From NCBI GenBank assembly GCA_021229015.1, contig CM037783.1, positions 54,921,311-54,985,310 on the forward strand: a DNA stretch of 64,000 nt, in the 5' to 3' direction. Below the pieces are notes generated by a model, which worked only from the letters and a program-made list of their open reading frames with translations, had not been told where the DNA came from and did no database searches. This document shows positions 32,044 through 45,900 of the stretch, in pieces; positions within the stretch are counted from its first letter, which is position 1, and the number at the start of each line of letters is the position of its first letter. The position numbers were made by a program, and so were the translations under genes. The stretch comes from Solen grandis. Its lineage: Eukaryota; Mollusca; Bivalvia; Adapedonta; Solenidae.

Positions 32044-32641
32044 ATGCATACGGTATTTGGTTTCTCTTAACGGAATACTGCAGTCGTCGTTTGTGTTTTA
32101 TAATTTCAATACATTAAATAAACATATATTACAGCATTTAACCATAGTTTGTTACTTCAGTTTTTTAACTAAACTTAATAAGCGCATCATCAATTATTAA
32201 TTTTCAGTAGGTTTCCGTTAGAGGGAGTGCAATTCCACCTATCGTATCGCCTAGCCTACAGATCTAGAATTTCAAAACACTATAAACACAAACAAACGCA
32301 CGAAAAAGAAAAAAAAAAAAAATATAATAAATACAATAAAATAAGTTCATTAAGGGATATTCCGGTCTTGGGATAATACCACAGACGAGTCATTCGGTTA
32401 TGGAAATCTCGCTACAATTGGCTCATAAAAAAAGAAAAGTTGAAATAGACACACACACACACACAAAAAACAACAACTGAATAAACATTAAAAACATTAT
32501 AAAGCCATTGATTCCTCATAACATAGCATTCTAACACTTATTAAGCCCTACAATATATGGCTATCCCAATTATCTAGGGTATTCCAGTTTTTCGGAAGTA
32601 TTTTGGTATTTCGGTAAGTCGTGTGACCCAAAATCACTGCA

Positions 32642-33717
32642 GATAGGAAGGTCTTCCATTAGATTTTTCAAGGGGGTCAAAATGTTGCATGGAAGTAAAT
32701 TTTTTAAATTTTTGCATGCAATTTACAAGGATTCATATATCTTACAAACTTACTAAGCTTATTGATAGGATACTTCACTAAGACCTTCATGGGCATTACA
32801 AGTGAGATAACTTTTGGTCTAAGTTATGGTCCTCTTTGGACTAACACAATCTATTCTAATAAGCGGCAGAATAGTTCAGTTCAAGTTTGATAATCAGCCA
32901 AAATGTTTTAAACACTCCAGAGACATGACCTTTAATCAATGAAAAATTGTTAAATTAACAATGTCTGCTTTCTTGTAACACTGAGGAATGTAAATCTATC
33001 TTTACCAAACTTTGTCACAATGTGTATTGGCACAACATCTCAATCAAGTGTAAAAACAATTCAGAATGTCCCATACATTCTAGAATTACAACCCTTGAAT
33101 TGATGAAATGGCTGGATGGGCATATTTTGCGATAAACAGTGCTTTTGATATCTTTTACTATTTTCTCCAGACTAACTTCTGTATAAATTATGTTGTCTGT
33201 TATTTCCAGTCTCATTATCACTAATGTTGGCATATCTTTCATTTGCTACAAAGGGGACGCCTTTTTAACTGTCTGCATCACATGAAAGGTATTAGCAGTA
33301 AACCATAAATAGATATAAATCAGGAGTGTTGTTTTCAATAACTATGTTGATTTTCCAGAGGGAAATAATATAAAAAATAATTAACTTCACTCTCAGAGTG
33401 AATTTAATTATCTATTACATAGATAGATATATTGTGTATGTAATGAAAGAAAAAGCATTTTTATTCATTTGATTGACAATAATGATTATCCAAAAATATA
33501 TCATGGAAATACCCAATTCAGTTCTTCATCAGAGAGTAAAAAATATTTTGATACCCAATTTTTTTTCCAGTACCCAAATGATGGTAAAAAGTAGGGGAAT
33601 TACCCAGTTGAAACAAAATCCTTATCTGTAGCTCTTTTTACAAAATTAAGTATGTCACTAGTGTAAGCCTGTTGAATTCTGACAAATCTGAAGCTTGTAA
33701 TTCTGTTTCAATTTCAG
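32642..33717 (+). other. AT-rich sequence upstream of SPIDR coding start
   Basis: Probably SPIDR 5' UTR intron or upstream DNA; 'caatttcag' at 33709-33717 is a good acceptor placed 19 nt before the ATG. No repeat or exon recognised. Confidence 0.4.
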
Positions 33718-33736
33718 ATGATCAGCTTTAATTTAA

Positions 33737-33935
33737 ATGAACAGACAGAAAATTATAAAAGAAATGAATAGAAAGCACAGTGATTGGACAAGAAGTTCAG
33801 AGGGATTTGCTGATATTCTGAACTCTGCTCTGACCGGCAAACGTAAAAGAGATGGAAGCACAACCTTGTCCAACACAACTGAAATGCATGGAAATATATT
33901 TGAAAAGTTAGCAATACAGACTGAGGAAGAATCAA
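33737..33935 (+). CDS. SPIDR: SPIDR exon 1 (first coding)
   Basis: ATG chosen because TAA lies directly upstream in frame (33734-33736). 66 codons plus one base: 'MNRQKIIKEMNRKHSDW', then 'KRKRDGSTT'; donor 'gtatgt'. Confidence 0.75.
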
Positions 33936-36900
33936 GTATGTTAAACTCTTAGTCTTCCTATTCTTGTAGTGATCATGGGTTAGCTTTTAGGACTGATGGA
34001 TGTCCAGTGCCTTGCTTGCATCCCCAATAAGTCTTCTGATACACTAGCAACTTCAATCTTGAGCACATATAGTCATAATCTTGTTTTTATTATGACATGT
34101 ATGGATCTTTAAGTCAGGAGTTATTGCCCATGAATCATCCAGCAATGCTTAATTTCCAAATTTCCAACTCCGTCATCTATTAATAAAGTTACTTCAAGTA
34201 GTACATGTATTATTTAAACTTTATGATAATGTTTATGGCCATTGTCCCTCAGCATAACTAGGGCTGAAATTGGACGACTGTATACCATCTGGAGTGATGA
34301 CTGTTAAAAATCAGTAAAGAGTCATGTGATCCAAATATGGGATATCCTGGCCCTCTTGTAATTAATAATTATTGCATTTGAATTTTTTTACCCTTACATC
34401 AAATATGTAGATACATGTTGATTGGATTCAGCTTGTCTGTGGACACAGTTTTATATGCTGTACTCTTTCATCTTAATTGAGTGGAATTCAGTATATTTTG
34501 CCATATTTAATCTTGACAACATGATGTGTAAAAAAACTGTAATCATTTTTGTCTTTATACCTGTATTGCTTGGCATACTAGCTCAACGTGATTTGAACAT
34601 TCATGAATGTGTCAGATTATTTTATTTAATAAAAAAAATTAAAAAAATTAAAGATTAGGCTCCCAAGTGGTGAACTAAATTTCAATTGGTCATCATTAAA
34701 AAAAAAAGCTGGATTGCAGTTGTGCAGCCGACCTACCAAAATTGCCCATATTAATTTTTATTTTTGCCCCATGAGGAAGCCAATTTTTTTTTATTGGAAT
34801 GTACAACCCCAGGTCCAATGCCTACCTACTGAAAAAAAAGTGGGTAGCGCAACATTTTAATGATGGCCTTATATACTTCAAAAATTCTTCAATTCTGAAA
34901 CTAAGGATGAGAATTCAATTCCATTATGCATAAATGACCACCATATGGCCCTCCAATATGATTGCTTAAACAGTTGATGTTATAAAATGAGACCATAATG
35001 GAATATAGATTCATGTTAAATCAGCTGTTATGTTTATCTATTGTTACAAGGCCAAGCTATTGCCTGGAGTTCTAGTGAAGATGAAAAGGAGAAGAATGTG
35101 AAGCAGAAGGAGCCCACCCCAGTAGCAAAGAAGGTGAAGCGACAAAGGTCTGTGAAGACTCCACAGCTGAGGAACAACACTAGAGTTACTCGTAGATCCT
35201 CTCAAGTAAGGAAGTCATGTTTAATATCGTGTCCTGCAATGGATAGATCAATAACCTTTTGAATTTGCATTATCTGACAAAGAATGAGTTTTTTAACATA
35301 AATTAGGAAATGATGATATTCCACATGGTAATGTTCTTGGGTGTGTTCTAATGAATTAGATTAAAAGGTTACCAATCAGATCTATCCAAAGTATACAAGC
35401 AATCTTATTTCAAGTACTCTAGGATCTGTGATCAAAAATATATTGTTTTAAGTCCTCATTCACATTTTTTTCCAATATATAGGTGTCCAAGACTTCTCCC
35501 TAAATAAGAATTTAGTTATTAGACTGATGTTGCAACTGAATGTTGAATTAATATAATGACATTCGGCCATTTGTATCACAGAATATACAAAACATCAAAA
35601 GATACTTTGATTATAAATTTTTGAACAAATTCATGTTCTTTTGATACTTTGTCCAATATCATTATATTTTAAAGCTTTGAAAAGAAAAGAAGTATGTATT
35701 GATATTTTTTACTCTGACATAACATCTTTAACTGTAATTCAAAGAATCTAAATTACATAACTACAGTACATAATCATGTTATGATAATTCTCAGAGAATA
35801 AATGCACCTGCAGTCGTCCCAGATGAAGTAGACATTGTGCAATCAGAATCTGATACAGAACAAAAGGAGGATGGGGCAAATCAATTAGAGGATGCCAAGG
35901 GAGGTAAATCCAACCCCAACCATCCATCAAGTACACAACCAAGTACTGATAAGGTGTGTTGAATTACTGGGCATGTTTTGCTTTTGATTATATAAAAAAA
36001 AATCAGAACAATGTAATAAGTTTATTGAAATCATACTAAACGAGTTGGTATTATATTTTATAAGAAATAAACTGTCACTTAGAAAAATGAAGAGTTGATA
36101 ACAGAGTATTGTTATGTGCAAGGCAAGATTAATATAGACAATTTCCTGTTTGTTGAAACAGTCCCAGGACCCAAGTATCCAGGCATTTGACTCTGACCAA
36201 GAGAAGGATACACCACCTGGCAGCCAGACCCAGGTTAGTATACAGTACCGCTTGGATTCATTTTGTCTTCAGCTTTACATACTGTTACTATTATAAGCCC
36301 AAACAATGATTTGAACATAATTTTATTGACTTTAGCATACAATCGCTCATCGTCATACAAAACACATATATACAAATAACATACACATGCAGGAAAATGG
36401 CTATGAACCGATGTATATCAAATATATTTATCATTATAACATATTGAGAATACTGAAGTGATATAAAGATGTGAGAGTGGGGTGCATGGGAGTACCATAT
36501 CTGTCTATCCATCAAATGTCTCACTTTCAGGCTATAGATTTTTTAACCCTTCAATTGTAGAAGTTTATACTGTATACATAGCTTGCTTATGATCTGATTG
36601 ACCATTTGCAATTAACTTACATTTCGATTAAAAATAGATGACATTCAAATGTTCAAAGAACTTTCTAAATAATACATAATGAGTACTGAACATTTTACTA
36701 CTGTATATGCATAAATGGAATGCATATATGTTTTGCAGGGAACCACATCTGAGCCAATCAGTGAGTCCCAGAGCTCTGCCTCCCCTGGTTCCCAGCTTGG
36801 AGTGGGTGGCGTCAAAGTCAGTGACTGGGTCAGGTCCTTGTTGCTGAAAACACCAAATAAGAAGGAAGACTTAGAGGATAGAAATGAAGTGGAGGAGTCA

Positions 36901-39900
36901 GTCAGGAAGAAAAAGAAACAGAAAAAGTGAGCAGCACTGGTTTGATTAATTCTTTTTATTCCCCTACCGATTTTTACACTGGAGGGGACTATAGGTTTGC
37001 CCTCTGTCTGTCTGTCTGTCTGTCCGGAAATCTTGATCCCACAAAAATTTTAAAACGGTTTAAGATAATATTATAAAACTTGATATATATGAAAAGATGG
37101 CATTATGGAGATTCTGCACATCACTTTTTTTTTTTTTTTCTCAGACCAAAATTCTTGTTGCTATGGTGACGGAAAAAAATATGCACCTCACCAGTAGAGG
37201 ACTCATGTTGCGTGCAACACCAGTTACTTGTCTTTTCAAGGAACTGACTCATATTTAACCAGTTTATAACAGTTGATCCCTGATGAAGGTCTACTGAAAG
37301 ACTGAAACTAGTTGGAGATTAAATTTGATTCATTACTACCTGTTGTTGGAGTTTGTGCCATTTATCCCCTTTCTCGTTTTCTCAGTTCATAACAAGATTG
37401 GCTTGCACATTTCTTGAGCAATGTTTTTTAAAATTGTAGATGAACACTTTATATGTAGGTAGTGATTATGAAGTTGTTATTTATACTCTTTTGTAATTGA
37501 TGGCATTTTATTATGCCCACAGTGATTGAAGAGAGATTATGTAACATTGCTTATGCTAAATTAGATTGTGATTTTTAAATTTGAATGTACTAAAATGACA
37601 ACACTGGGGTTATGAAATGATGATACTATTGATTGATATTTCTCTTGATATTTTAAAAGTCAGTGACAGTTAAATTGAGTGACTGATACATCTTCAGCTC
37701 ATATTCAAGTCCCTTTTGAATTGAATGGTTATGTTTTGAGTATGAACTTGAAAGTCATTCTTAATAGTTTAAATTTTCAAGAACTTGGCTGTCTGCCCTG
37801 TATTTTACAAAACATCTCCGTTTATGATATATTTCAACTCAAATATCTCAAATTATTTATCAAAGCAATATGAAATGATACAGAAATTAAATGCCTTATT
37901 CTGTGAGATCCTGCTGAAAGTACTATAGATACTAAATTTCAGTTTTCTTTATTAACAAGTAATGGAGTTAGATTGAGAAGTTTTGTGAAACAGAGGCCCA
38001 GATGTCTTTCCATTGTAATACTAGAACAAACTATTCCCTGCTATTTTTCTGGTACAGAGATGGTCTTGCAGAACAGATGAATAAGCTTCAAGCCCGGGAC
38101 AAGTCATCTGTTCGTATGTGGACACATCAGCAGAATAGACCCTCCTCGTCACAAGGTATTGTGAATAAAAAATATGTGTTACGTAGCATACATGATTTAG
38201 CTTTGTTTCTTATAAAATTTATGTAAAATTTTATTTTTACATCATTCATTTTTGGAGTGTAATGCACACTTTTTTTATTTGTCTGACTCCTTCATTTCCA
38301 CATTTATTTGTATTTGATCATTCAAACATCTTTTTGATCATACTTTAGTCCATATTTGCTGTTTACAATAAATGAAGAATTCAGTAATTCTAGCTTATTT
38401 CTTGGTCTGTTTGTACATCGTACATCTATTGAGCTGTGTTACCTTCCCTCAGACACAAAGTCCATCAGTCTGGTGGTCACTGGTTTTGAGAAGCTGTACT
38501 CCCTCCAGCTGGTCCGCTGTGTCACCAGCACACTTACACAGGACCAGACAAGCAGCACAGATACTCAGGGAGAAGAGAAACTTGTGATGTTCCCAGCCAG
38601 CCAGGCAGAACAACTCAGCATTAGCATCGGGACTAGGTTTAAGATATTCCCACCATGGTGTGTACCTGTAGAAGTTATGTCCTTATCTGATTGTGTTTCA
38701 TTAATTTTCATGGGACACTTATTTGTTGATTTCGAGGAAGGTTTTATTCACAAAAATAAATCCCATGAAAACCTTCCTTGACATAGACCTCAAGTACTTT
38801 AAAACAATAATAAATAAATTAAGATACCCACTTAATTCACTGAAGCATATAACAAAATTTAATGTCAACAAAAATTAATGATTTTACAATATACTGCAAA
38901 TATAAACATTTTGTTGATGCAGGTTATTGTGGTATTGGTATGAATCACCTCCAGTGATCCTTCTTGTTATGCTATTGTTAAAAACAATGCAACTATTTAA
39001 TAGGGGCTGATATGGGATAGGACATTTAATGTCTACATTAAATTGGGGGAAAAAGTATTTGTGACACCAAAGAGACTGGTTTAGGTAGGAGACAATAGTA
39101 TTACAGTCGAACCTGCTTACAAAGGCCACCCAAGGGAAATTACAATTTTGGCCTTTGTTAGCAGGTGGCCTTTGTTAGCAGGTGTCAGGTTTTGTCTGAT
39201 GTTCTTGACTGTACATATATGTATGTGGTCATCTCTCTCTCTTTCTCTCTCTCTCTTTAAGTTCCAATTATGTGCAGAAAGTTATTTATAGGAGGATATA
39301 CATATTTTAAATAACAAATGTGAAAACATAATAATGTTTAATAATTGATTTCATAAATGAATAACATTTTGAACAACAAACATGTATTTGTCTTGTGTAA
39401 GATTTTCACAGCGTTGTTTTGTTACCATGGAGCTTGAAGACAGAAGAATGAATAAGCAGATACGAAACAGAATGAAAGCATAAGAATGCGTATATGTGTT
39501 CGTTTGTTGTAGAATATACGTAATAATCATAGAATAATGTGTATTTGTAATGTGAGAATCGATTCTGATCAACCTTCAATCAATAAAGCAAGTGTTTCTG
39601 TGTTAAAACCAACTTTCTCATAACGCGAAAACATGTTACACTCTTTACTATGTCTGGCGATAAAATCCGAGTAATCCACAATTTGAGCGTCGGCTATTAT
39701 ACGGTCCTCAATACCTCGTGTATTTTTAACAGAGATACAGATAAGGTGCTTTTTTTTCCTCTCTCTAAACTCTTTGAAAACAAAACAAACCAAAATATTA
39801 TTTATAATTAATGACAAGACCGCATCTTAAACACGCTTGAAGCACCGCACTTTACACTCAATCATTGTTATCATTTTCCCGGATTAAAAATGAGGAAGAC

Positions 39901-42900
39901 ATCTTGCTAATCAATGCCAATTAAGGTCATCCACACCTGACAAACACCACCTGTACGAACAGTAATGGTCACTATGGAAACCATCCTCGCCACCCTCGAT
40001 GATTACGGTATTGTCTCAAATCTATTGTTCGGCTCTCACCTAACGGTGTTAGCCGTTACGCAACTTCCTGATGGGGCGCGTCAGTGGCGCGTGGCCGTTC
40101 GTACCAGTGTGGGGTACCAAATGGGGTCAAATATGGTGGCCGTTGGTCGTAGTAAGCAGTTGGTCGCTGATAGCAGGTGTAATATAGAACGAAATTGGTC
40201 GGGGGGAATTTGAAGTGGCCGTTGTTAGCAGTTGGTCGCTGCTAGCAGGTGGCCGTTGGACCAGGTTCGACTGTATTTAGATCCATTTTTAAGCAAATTA
40301 TGAAAAACTGGACCTGACTTTTCTTCTTCAAATATATGTAGATGAAGGAGTTTTAATATAAACCAGGCATTATAATCACTTGAATATTGTGTTGGATATA
40401 TATAATGGTAAGGCACTCAGCATACAAGGGAGATCCAGCACTGTTCGGCCCAGTGTTCTGGCAATTTGACTAGGTGTGGTACAATGTGATATCACAATGA
40501 TGTAGTACAAAGTCTTTCTCATATTCTTCAAATGAGCTAAATACTATATGTGAGGCTTTAACCCTTTCCCTCATATAGACTCATTTTGACGCACTCAATA
40601 GGTGCCACATAAAGCCTGATCTGCAGAAAACCACAGTAAACCTTACCAAATTTAATTACAAAATCCTCATTTCCAGACCACTGAGGAGCAGCGAACAGCA
40701 TAAAACCTGATCAGCCTGCGAGTTACTCGCAGGCTGATCTGGTTTTATGCTGTTTGCAAAGGTCTTTTCATGATGTCCTCTATGAGGGAAAGGGTTAAAC
40801 CCAAACTAACAAAGAAACATTGTGGTTTTATTGTAATTACTGTTATGCTGCTTGTATTGACAAATTGACAGGCAGCAGCTAGGTCTGAGTGATGGCCGAG
40901 TGATCCTGATGTGTACCAAGTACTGCCAGGTGCTGTCCCAACCTGAAGATGAAGGTGGGGCAGATCAACTGATGCCCACTTCTACAGAGGCTCCAATAAA
41001 ATATGTAACTGCCACATGGAACTGCCCTTGTATTCAAGGCTGGTATTGTGTTACTAATCATTTTAACTTTTTCCTTTGTCACTCAAACAACATGGTTATA
41101 CCCCCATTCACAGAGCTTGTTGAGGAAATATGGTGAGTACATGGAAATCACATTGTTTGTCCATCAGTCTGTCTGTCCATTATTCTTGTAAGCACATATT
41201 CTCCTAAATAGTTTGATGGATTTCAAAGAAAATTAATACACAGTTAGCACACCATTTTTCGATGTGCTTGACATGAGATATTTTTTGTCAGACACTCTCA
41301 ATGGAAATAATTTTATTTTACTTTATTATTAAGGCTTCATGGAAATTTTATGCAAAAATTAATCATTATTATGGAAATGTGCATGACTTTAGATATCTGA
41401 CCACCATTTCAATTAGATTTTATTATATGTGGGAAAGAGCAGTGCAGTTATTCATCAGTAACTCTGAGTGACAGCTCTAATATTTACCATTCTAAATAGT
41501 ATGCAATGATGCATGAAATCCAGAACTAAGATGATTTCCCACATGGTATATCAACATTTTGTTGGAACAAATTCAGACTCAAATAAACCTCCTGATTTCT
41601 GTTACACCTTGTCAGTGACGCAAGTCTGGCTTTCTCCATGTTCAGGTCTATGTCGAAGCAGAACCTTGTGCCCAGCCTATCAGTTCCCAGCTGTGCCAGG
41701 TATTATTCAGGTAGGATTCCGGGTTTATTACATTTCTGCTCCATGTAGTTACATTGCAATTATAGGGCTGTATGGTCATGCAGTAATGTTCATTGACTAC
41801 AGATCTGGCTCGAATTCCACCAACAATACTTAGCGTTAAGTAATTCTTAAACTATGTAGATACACATTCCACCTTTGCTATTTTATGAAATATTCAAGTA
41901 CATGACTTAGCTGAAATGAATTATTGCCTTAATAGCTAACAAAAACTGTTAAAAAATGAAATAATGGTGTATATTTACTAAAGAAACCAGACTAATGATA
42001 TTGCCCTTAAGTATTTAAGTTTTACTTAGTACTAAGAATTGTTGGTGGAATTCGACCCTGGACATTGCACGTTTGATCCTGTTGGTTGCAGAATTCTGTC
42101 GAATCCTAAGAACTGTCATAAGTGATAAGTTTCTTACAACTATTTACAAACTATATCCTCTCAACTTACTATACACACGGTCAGATTAGGCGCAGCTACG
42201 TATAAGGTGCATCCTAACTTTCAGGGTAACTTATTTGGAAAAAAAATCACTTATCATATCGTATGCGGCGAAATCTTGTTTTGAAATTTGCGCCGTTGTA
42301 CATTTTGACAGAAAGCTATCCATACGTCACCGGGCTAGTCATTAGGTGAACCGTTTTATTTACACATGGCATAAGATTACTGTTAGAACGTTACATTAAT
42401 GACGGGTAGGATAAAGGTGACACATTTTGTAACATGACATTACTCAACCGTGTCCCCACATTCTAACACTGGGGACCATTGTCACCTGTCAAAATTCTCC
42501 CAACTAACAAACATTACGTAACAATTGCCACCTGTCAAATTTCTCCTATACATCATGAGGTCCCGTAAAATAAACTTACTTGCTTATATTGAAAATGGCT
42601 TCCATCAAGTTGTTTCAGTTTCTCACGATCATTTTATCATGAAATATACCAGTTGGATAATGAATAAGAATAAAAGCAATAATCTGGTATTGTTTATCGT
42701 GGTTTCATATGGACTTTGTGGCGTATTCATTGGCTTTCAGTATATCCATTTTCTGAGATGTTTACCGGTAAATTTCACTTCTCGGTGATCGAAAAAAGAA
42801 ACCTGAAAAGCTGTATATCATCATATAAGGCGCACCGCACCCCCTCTATAAACTTGAATTATCTTGAAAAAAGTGCGCCTATCTGCCAGGGTATACGGTA

Positions 42901-45900
42901 GTCAATTTACAAGTCCTAAATCTTTGCACCTTGGAAGATCAAGAAAGAATCTTGCCTCTACTTGTGTCAAGCCAACAACCTTTGAACCAGTGGTCTGCTA
43001 CCTCTATTACTGTGTTGACAAGGTCTTGAAAGGAACATAATTGTCTTAGTATTCTGGAATGAAACAAGTTTGAGAATTATTATCAGAACAAAGAGGTTAC
43101 TTTACAGTTATTCCTACATATATCAGTACAGAAACAAGAACATTTTTCACTCTATAGTTCTTGGATTTAATCAGTACTTTTACACATTGGAGTTTCATAA
43201 ATTTCTTTTTTAACCTCCAGATATTCATTCAGATAGAAATGGATTAAGAAAATTCCGTTGTTTTTGCCAGTGTAATTGTTCTTTATTTTAGGTTTCTACC
43301 ACCACTCCGGATACAACGGCTTCAGCATCATCATCATCATCGTCCTCATCATTGACAGCTGTGTGTCATTCTTCACAGAAAGACTCTAATTCAAACATGC
43401 TCAAGTCTTCAGGCAAACATTCCGGTCACCTGCAGACAATTTCATCATCCAAGTCATCAAAAAGTTTGTTTCAGTCAGTTATGGAAGATAACAACTGTAA
43501 TTCCTTATTGGAGAGTATTGAAAAAAGCAGGTCAGCAGAGAATGGTCCATGCAGTGAAAGGTCAGAGGTCATCAGCTTTAAAGGTCATGTTCATAGATCA
43601 GTTTGGTTCAAAGACCAGGATAATTATAAAAAGTAAGTAATTTGCTTTGGACAAGCAAAATATGTTTACGTCTGGCCAGCACAACTATAAACCATCCAAA
43701 GTCTTTTGGGAAATTGCAGTGTGTGTGTATGTCAAAGATATTTTGGTTAAAAAGAAAATGTCTGAACAGCCAGTGTATAATATAAAATTTGAGTCTTATC
43801 TATATTAATTTGATCTTGGAGGTTTATATATACAGTCAACATCGTACATGCGACCACCTGTATTAAACGACTTTTTTATTAAACGACCGTTATAAATCCC
43901 GCCCGAACGTTTTTACTACATCAATTTATCCCATTAAGCGACTTTTTTATTATGCGACCAGCGACCACATAAACCAAGTCCCAGCACGTAAGATTATGCA
44001 CAAAATCAACTTTATTGAGCGACCGTGTTGGATTCTGTTGCTAATTATCGTGTACGCTGGAGCATGTGTATATACATCTTTAACACATCCGAACAAACAA
44101 ACAATTATCCCGATCATAAGTGCTCACCTGAAACCAATTTGTTTTGACCACGCATGACTGCACCATGTGCAACTAAATTCTAAATATAGTTGCTGGTTCC
44201 CATTTCAACATTTACTAAGCATAACAAAGGTGAAACCATCCATCCAAATGCCGAATGCTTCGGATATTGGTAAAAGAATATTTGGGAATAAGGTAAATTA
44301 ATACTTCCGGATGCAATGCGTACCATTAATAATTCGTACCTATAAGTATGTACATTGCGTCTTATGATATACGACCAGGGCGCCATTTTGAAATAAATTT
44401 ATCGGGGGTTTTTGGATTTATGTTAGACAGGGACATAAAGAAAGCTCATTGTTAAATAATATTTTTTCTTGAAATTGTCCGAATCCATCCATGAATTCGA
44501 TGTCAAATGTTGTGTTTTTCCACCGAACACCAAATGCAAACGTCAGCCAATGATCCAAGGTATATTTCAACATAACAGCTAAAAAAATCGAAAGATATGA
44601 CGAAAAATAAACATGTTGATGTTTATTGATATAAAACAACAAAACATTGTGTACTTTACATACGTATTCATGTTGTAATATGATATAACGTTATGAAAAA
44701 CAAAACAGTTTAGAATACTAGATGAGAACTGTATCCCCTGTTTTTTTTAAATTTCATGTTAAATGATTTAGAATTAATGCCAATACCTTATAGTATTTGC
44801 AAATCATTGTGGTGTAGCCTAATATATGACTTGATTGCTTAATGGAGAAAAATCTTAATTTTTGTGTCATTTGCTGTAAGCAGAGGTGACACATAAGGAT
44901 CTCTTCCCAGTTGTTTGTCTGTCTTGTCTGTCACACTTTATACATCACACTTCTTTCAGCAGGTGACAGGTGTTTCAAGGAACACATCTTGTGTCACATT
45001 TCACTTGCAATTTATCTCCAGGTGTCGTCTACTGGTGGAGGATGGACAGGGGTGTGTGTGTCTGCTGCAGCTGACTGAGGACGCCTTGGACCGGGTGAAA
45101 CTATCCGCCGACACATGTCCCGGACAGACCTACCACTTCTCGGGGCTTTCTGTGGAGGATAGAATTACCAGGGACAGGTATTTTCATATTCAAATCAAGC
45201 ACAGTCAAACCTGTATCAAGATTAACATACCAATAATAGTAGAGATGTTAACCTCTTAATACCAGTCACCTTGAGATAAAGGCCAGTTTTGAGTTGTACT
45301 TGAATGGCCTTTGTTCATGGGTTTTATTAACTTGGCTATGTTTCAATGAAAATAATCAAGGTATTGTCATCCCTCTGTTGTCATCGTCTTCATAGGTGGC
45401 ATAGGCGTCATGAAAATCTTTAACCTTGGCCATAACTTATAAACTATTAACCTTCTGCCATCAGAGTTCACATACTTGTTAACTATCACAAGGGCTACAT
45501 TCGTATTATTTAAAAAAAAAAAAATACAGTGAAAAACCTTGGTCATAAACTGTAGACTATTTAACATTCAGTCATCAAACTTCATAAACTTGTTCACTAT
45601 CACAATGGCTACATTTTCATCAAGGGCCATAACTTTCCTCACCTTTTAAAAAAAAAAATGGACGGTACACGAGTGTTGACATCTGCATGCAGTGATTTTG
45701 TTGTATGTTTATTATCTGTCAAAATCTAAAAACTTGCATGTGCATTTTAATGTCACATATTCATGAGCTGCTATATATTTTAAATTTTATAAACAACTAT
45801 TACCATGTGATATGTTTTTAGACCAATGAAATGCATTGTATTAATATGACTGCCCATATGACAGGGACGGGGCATTGTTCTCCATGGTGGACAGTGTATG

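Larger units (their letters stand above)
30724..32641. mobile_element. Long-TIR element with nested insertions
   Basis: 30724-31010 is the reverse complement, with small gaps, of 32350-32641: 'tcacacgacttaccgaaata', 'ctagataattgggatagcc', 'gtgttagaatgctat.ttatg' and 'atcaatggcttta' all recur inverted. The interior carries a SINE 3' end and a hAT-like element. No transposase of its own is seen, so it is non-autonomous; superfamily not identified. Confidence 0.75.

Noticed and set aside
38356..38452. Upstream extension of SPIDR exon 7 as one long frame
   Set aside because: A clear pyrimidine tract and CAG acceptor at 38452, and phase with exon 6, show that the upstream part is intron.
40955..41150. 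Shorter SPIDR exon 8 plus a 19-nt microexon
   Set aside because: Leaves exon 9 in a phase that meets a stop in exon 10; kept only as an alternative-splicing observation.
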